Positions 57,901 through 64,000 of a stretch of DNA of 64,000 nucleotides are shown one piece after another. Every line of letters begins with the position of its first letter. The first letter of the stretch is position 1. Source of the DNA: Cardiocondyla obscurior (taxonomy: Eukaryota; Arthropoda; Insecta; Hymenoptera; Formicidae); NCBI RefSeq assembly GCF_019399895.1, contig NC_091880.1, positions 2,542,001 to 2,606,000 on the forward strand, written 5' to 3'. The position numbers were made by a program, and so were the translations under genes. The notes beneath the pieces are model-generated. The model saw only the letters and a list, made by a program, of their open reading frames with translations, made no database searches and had not been told where the DNA came from.

Positions 57901-60900
57901 AAAATATCTTGCAGAAAGCGAGCGACTGCGTAAGTGCAGTTTTACAGCTCGTGAGAGACTGACAAATCTTTCGGGCGCGTAAACGACCCTCGCAAAAAAA
58001 AAAGAAAAAAAAAAATAAATTCCTGAGAATACGTCAGATTGATATAACCGAGGACACGACGATGCGACGTATTAAAAAAAAATCCAGGCCGTGCGAATGA
58101 GATCGTCCGCGTTTAACGCATTCTGCGCATTTGAATGCATCGTCTTCTTATGTCGTCGAGGAATTTTTCACACCGTCGGTCGCGCTCGTACGGGATAAAA
58201 CTGTCGCCACACTCGTTAGCGCGCGATAATTAAGGACTGCGGATGTTTATCGTCGCGGCATAATTATAATGGAATATATCAAAAAGAAATCTCTAATTAG
58301 AATTATCTCTATCGATTAAAGTTATTATAATAATAATAATTTTTTCTTTTTGCTCGCTTCTTTAAAAGACTTAATTCTACGAAGAACTCGGTAATATTTT
58401 ATCGCGCGGTTTACTATTTTATTTTATTATTTCTCGAAATTTTATCGCACCGCGAGGAAGAAGGGCTGCGAAAAATTATATTCGCGATATTGTTACGACA
58501 TCGGAGTACCGACGTAATTTATCGCGCTCTATCTCCATCGATCGATCTCGCTACTACGTCGGATTAGTTATTCGCTTAACTTTATGTGCCATTAATGCGA
58601 CGTACAGGCGGCTAATGCACTTCACGCTTTACCCCTTGATTTGACATCATTATCTTTTAATCTGATTTCATCGTTACAGCGCACTTATGTCACGGTGCGA
58701 CGATCAATCCGACGCCTTGATAAATTAGACGTAATGATTCAGTATCTTTTTTTTTTTTTTTTCTCTCCTTGGCGTCAATTCCATTTCTCTCGTCCGCGTA
58801 TTCTGTCCAAGATAACTACGTGGACTTGACGTCGTTGTCTTATGACCCCCCCGCATCATTTTGCAATAAAGAACTCTACGTTGGACAGTCGGATGCTGTT
58901 CTTCAATACGCCGCGGCCAGTCGTAATTATCGTAATTAATATAACGTAATTAATGTTGCGAGGTTTCTTATTAATATTAGACGCGGCGCCGAAGCTTTTG
59001 CCGCGCAGCTCGGAAAGGCATCTGTTACGACGCTCGCGGTCTCGAATTGGCGCTTCGTGTTAATTTGGACGTCGTAAACTTAACTGGTTACCGTTGACTT
59101 CGCCGACCTTGGTGATAAGTTTCTCTTCCGTAACGCAGCAGCCGGTGAATATGCCCGAGCGTGTGTATTATACGTACGCGTCCCGCTTGTGATCGCGCGC
59201 TTGTAAATCGGCAATTATCGTCGATGACCCGACGGGCAGCGTTACGGTAGGATCGTAAATAGGATGAGAGCAGGCGGTTATAAATGATCCTGCCTAATGA
59301 CGATCGGCTGCATCGTTAAACGGTCCGGCGCGGCGTCGGTGCCCGGTGTCGCGTTGTCCCGTTACCGCGAATTTATTCCGATCAGTTTTCGCAATCTAGC
59401 TGTCCGCATGCGAAAATCAGCACCTGACGCACGCAATTACGATAGCTCCGTAGGTTAGTTAACGGTCGCGGGCCCGTTAGCTGACAAATTAAAGTATATT
59501 CACTGGCGTAAAATTGAAGTAAAGTCATGGGAAGCCTGTCCCTTTGATTTAGCTCTTCAAAAGGTTTATTTCCCCCTCTTTTTCTTTTTTTTTTTTTTAA
59601 ATTTGATTTATTAACCAGTTGCAACTCCGTGATGTAAAAAGTTTTCCACGTGGGAACGAAATCGTGGGGTACGTCCTTGATCGCAATCTCGCCGACGATA
59701 ACGATAATATTGCATTTCCTCGGTTACATCCTGACCGCTTTGTCTTTCCGTCACGGTCGCATACCGTCCGCGATGTAAGCCATGGGTAATCCGGGGCCGA
59801 TGAATCGGTCGCGATGCGATCCTTCGAGCGATTGCGCGTCCGATCGAAAGGGAGATTCGCGGACGTCGATCCGCGTCACGGCTCGCCGCGTTCACCCCGG
59901 AAGTGCCCCGGAAGGTGTCGGCCCGTGGAATCAGGGACGCTATCGCGTTGTCTGAAACCGGGATCTTCGATCGCGGGGGGAAGAGGCATTGTCGAGAGAC
60001 TCGCGGCACTCGCGACGAGAGGCGCGATAGGAAGAAGCGGCGTGTAAAAGAATCGAATGCCCCGGGGGAATATACCGTTTTCGTTTACTTCAGAATCGTC
60101 CGAATCGATAACGGTATACCTTATGTGGAATCCCCGACAATTCATCTATGCCACGCGCCCGCGGTGCCTCGGCCGGACGCCGTTTGCGTAGGAATCAATT
60201 TGGCGAAGCCGTTGGAATCGCGCGAAACTATCGTGCCGAAACGGCACACTGCAACTGAACGTCTTTATTTTGCCACGATCGAGTTCCTTTGCTGCCCCGA
60301 CATTATTTTTTATTAACATTTCAATATGCTACCATTCATTTTTCACATACATCGTCTTTGTTATACGTATATCTTGGATCAGAGCTTATCTATTATTATA
60401 ATTATTATTAATTATTGGGATAATAAAGATCGAACTTGTTATTAATTTACAACGACTCATCAATCATTTCTTTTCTCTTTTTACTTCTCTCGCTGAGGTA
60501 TACAAAAAAAAAAAAATTAGTAATAAAACAAGCAGCGTAATTAAAATGAATTGAGAATACGATACATTGAAGCGTCAAGACGATTGCTATCCTGGATCGA
60601 AATACCTAATGGGTGTGCGCGAACGTCTGTCGATTAAAATTTGAGATAGTAGATCCGGCGATACAAATTTTTTTTTTTCTTTTAATTTTATTTCGCGAGG
60701 GAGATGAGCGATGGATTCTCACGAATCGCGGCGAAGGCATGCGGGGATCCAAAACCCCCCGAGGCCACTCGTTGACTTCTTCTGGCGATTCCTCGACGAT
60801 TTCGCCGCGGCTGGAAACGGACGCGGCTGGCGGGAGTCATTAATAATTGAATGAGCATTACGTCGACACGGTAAATCGGCCGGGGCGAGGAGTTTAACGC

Positions 60901-63900
60901 CGTGCAAGGCGAGCTCGCGCCGGGAGTGAGAACGCCAAGTCCCTCGTGACGAATGGCGTCGACGGAAATATCATTGCGCGTAGGAATCTCCGCGGCGCGC
61001 ATCGCCGACCTCGGGATAGTAAATCGAAGTAATTGCGTCGTACACGCGCGGCGATGAATCCAGCGCGGAGCGTGGCGTGCAATTAATATCGTCGCCGTGC
61101 GACGCATCTCGCGACGGTTATTATTGATCGCGGGTTTTAGGCGCGTTCAGTGGCGAATTTATCAGACGCAGATGTCTGATAAAAGAACCACTGAGCGTAG
61201 AAAAATCTTGAGACCGTGGATGGAGCTAAAAATTCGAGTCTCGTTAACATTTGGATATTTATTCGGTTACATGTTGCAGAAGGGGAAGTAAAATGCGTGA
61301 ATAAATATTAATGATAAAAAAAAGAAAGAAATAAAAATATCCGCTTGGATGTATTTTCTCGCGTTGGAATATATTCACCCCAGAGTCATTCGAGGGAGAC
61401 GGCCTTCTGAAAATAAAAAGCGACGTAATTCGAACAATGGGTATTCATTACGAAGGCCGGTGCATCGCGCGAAATAGGATGCGCGGAATGCACACGGTAA
61501 CTGGTAATTTTACGAACCAGTCATATTTTCCTTGTGCGCAAGAATAATTAGCTCCATCGCGGTACGGTGTTTTTTTTTTTTTTTTTTTTGTAAAGGTAAA
61601 CTTGATGCCTTCCGTGAAAATTATATGACTCTCAGCGAAGCATTTTTTCCGCTGAAACTCACGTATAAACTCGTATATGGGCACCTGATATAAATCACAC
61701 GTACCGGGATGGTACGTGTACATGGAAAGAGTTAAGCATCCGGAAAACAATTGCCGATCTATCGTTTTACTCGGACGATCGTCTTCCACGTGCTATTGTA
61801 AACGACAACCAGAGCAAAGAATCTGATCCTCGGGTAAGGATGACGCCCGGGCGTCAAGGTTGTCAGACCGCAACCGTCGGCGAGACTTCGCGAGGAGACG
61901 GAAATCGTCCGGCGGGGCGTTGATTTACTATTATTCAAAATAAGCGACCCGACGTGGCTGGCAGCGTAACGAATGATAGGGCGTGCAGCAACTGTGGAAC
62001 CGCGGTCGAAGGCGGATATAAAAGCACCTTCGAAGAGCCCGCGACGAGCACGAAGGTGCACCGAAGCGAGTCGATCGCGTCAAGGCTGCGGGAATCGTTC
62101 AAGTTGAAAAAAAAAAAATGGGGTGGTCTTCGCTTTTCCATTTCTCGCAATGCAAGTACGCGATCACACGCGATCACTATTGCATCTTAATCGATAACGA
62201 ACGACTTGGATCACGAGTCGACGTAAATTGGTTTTTAAATTGAATTTCGATGGGTTTATGTTCAATTAAATTAAAATACGTCGGTGTTATTTTATTATTT
62301 TTAAAATTTTATTTTATTGCAATTATACGATAGCGTAATAATTTGTCGTGAAAGAATCCGTCGGTATAAACAGAGATATTTTCTTTCGCGAAAGGTAGCC
62401 TCTCCGCACAGCGTTGGCTATTAATTCTTTTACGAACGCAATATCCGTGCTTCTAAGAGTTAAACGGCGGATGGGCCTGTCGGCGGGAGGTCGAGCAGCG
62501 AGGAAATCGCGAAGAGATAACGAGCCGGCCAGGGCCGCGGCGCAATGTGATGCGACGCGTTGATTCGCGGATAAGCATCGCGAGAAACGAGCGGGGCAAT
62601 CGGCGCCTTTGTTTCGCGCCAAGGAAAAGGACAGTCCCGGCGTGGCGAGCTGGATCGGTGCCGTTGTTGTCTCGAAACTGGATTAAATCTCCGGCTTTCG
62701 GCCGCCTAATTTCGTAGTCCGGATTGCTAAATCACTACTTCCGTCCGGCCGCCGCGTCGGTTCGCCTCCGACTCGTTTTAACCGTTCGGCGCACGTAATA
62801 CCGTCGAAACGAACCCGGCCGAGAACGTGCCGGGGCGAGCGCGCGATGCAGGTGGGACTTTACAGTAATACATACCGTTTTCTGGAAATCAAATCGTTAC
62901 CCGAGTTTCGTGTACCGTACTCTCGGGTCAAAGCGCTCGGAGGGTTGAAAAATGTGAAAACGCTCGCGGAGCAGCGAGACGATTTCGAGTCCATCTCGCG
63001 CGCGGCGATTCACGTTTACGGGATCAGATTCGACGTTACGTTTTTTGCCAGGATCACCGGGGGGGCAATCATCTTCTATTCAGTCCCGTTCGCGGCGTTA
63101 TTTACTCGTAAAAAGTATCGCGCGGAGCATCCTTGAGCCCTCGATAAATCTCTTCCGGGGATACCGGCGGGTATTTCCACGCGGACGGTATTGATTCCGC
63201 GCGCTTTCGACGGCGCCGGCTCGCACAATCCGCTCATCTTTTCAAGGCCGTGGGCAATTACTCAGGCATTCCGACAGTGGCAGTTTCTTTAGAGCGTCGC
63301 TCGTCTACCGGATTGTTCTTATACCGTTTCTCGTATTCCGCAACGGGGATAGAAATTGTCGAGATTGCGATTTGCTCGGCGGCTTTCAAAGCCTCGCGTG
63401 CAGCCGACTAGGTTTGTTTCCTAAATCCAATTTAATCGGAATCTTCGATGTCGTCCGAAATCTGTCGGTTCTCACGCTACCGCTACCTCGTAAAATTTGT
63501 ATTTTCGACGTCGACGTATCTACCCGCGGCCGTGCCTCGCAATCTAATATAAACGAGTGCGGCGACCGCGGCGGCAAAAAGAAAAAAAAAAAAGAAATGG
63601 CAGTTTTTCGCCGGTTGAATTTTGACGAGGCGTCAGGAGACGTAAATCGCGTAACGGATCGTGAATTACGTGACATACCGGTTACAGCCTTGTCTCGCAA
63701 ACGTAACCTTGCTCGTCTCCGCGTACGCGTAACTTTATTGCGTAACGCAATTCGTCGCGCGAATCACGTATCATTTCTACTCGCGACTCTTGCCTGCGGT
63801 TTTTCCCATTAAAGTTACCTTCTTTTCCCCCCCGTCTCGTTTAAAGTGCCGGTGAATTTCCCGCAATTGAAACACGCGTGACGAGATGACGCGGATCGTG

Positions 63901-64000
63901 TCGAACTCCCGCGATCGTCCCACGTTTTATGAAGCGCCTCGCCCGGATGATCCTGGATCTCGCGCTAGAGACAGGATCTTCTCGTCGGTACGCCGGGCAC
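54905..64000. other. No recognisable gene; probably intron of the preceding gene or intergenic
   Basis: Both strands were read. Open stretches of 60-146 codons occur because of CpG-rich composition but show no domain, no cysteine pattern and no exon chain. One AG acceptor at 58,678-58,679 was tested as a continuation and reaches a stop after 14 codons. A 20-nt T tract is at 61,570-61,589. A TATAAAAG at about 62,016 has no gene downstream that I can recognise. Confidence 0.5.

Noticed and set aside
58680..58722. Possible third exon of the signal-peptide gene after the TTACAG acceptor
   Set aside because: In the required phase it encodes about 13 residues and then a stop, giving an implausibly short product without a recognisable mature peptide.

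Overview
This window looks like nuclear DNA from a hymenopteran insect, most likely an ant. The evidence is split genes with GT-AG introns, CpG-rich promoter-like islands in an AT-rich background, many poly-A/poly-T tracts, and clear insect orthologues. Placing it among ants is inference; insect is well supported. No bacterial, phage, CRISPR or rRNA signal was seen.

Layout. (1) 1-12.8 kb holds no gene I can support. (2) 12.8-22.5 kb, plus strand: the 3' part of a single-pass membrane protein with a furin-like cysteine-rich ectodomain, a membrane segment, a charged cytoplasmic region and a Ser/Pro/Gln-rich tail. Four exons at 20,567-22,490 are well supported. A fifth exon at 12,805-12,922 is proposed from splice-phase and cysteine content. 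A three-copy degenerate tandem repeat lies in the intervening intron. (3) 24.4-41.35 kb, plus strand: a complete orthologue of Drosophila crooked legs (crol), an ecdysone-pathway C2H2 protein. I assembled ten coding exons into one open frame of 1,017 codons with 18 zinc fingers. It has a CpG-rich promoter region, a second CpG-rich island inside its 3.9 kb intron, and a probable long 3' UTR. (4) 43.2-41.4 kb, minus strand: a complete gamma-glutamyl hydrolase in eight exons (330 residues), convergent with crol and with one GC-AG intron. (5) 44.6-54.9 kb, plus strand: the 5' end of another gene, with a CpG-rich leader, a 12-codon first coding exon and a 22-codon second exon that together encode a signal peptide. 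The rest of the gene lies beyond my recognition or outside the window. (6) 54.9-64 kb looks like intron or intergenic DNA.

The genes do not form a pathway: crol is a transcription factor, gamma-glutamyl hydrolase acts in folate turnover, and the other two are probably surface or secreted proteins. The points most worth follow-up are: the crol exon that begins AG|GTAAGT (a recursive-splice-type junction) and is skippable in frame; twelve consecutive crol fingers with one shared recognition helix, whose predicted AGG-type target occurs in crol's own promoter regions; the undescribed furin-like membrane protein; and the degenerate tandem repeat.
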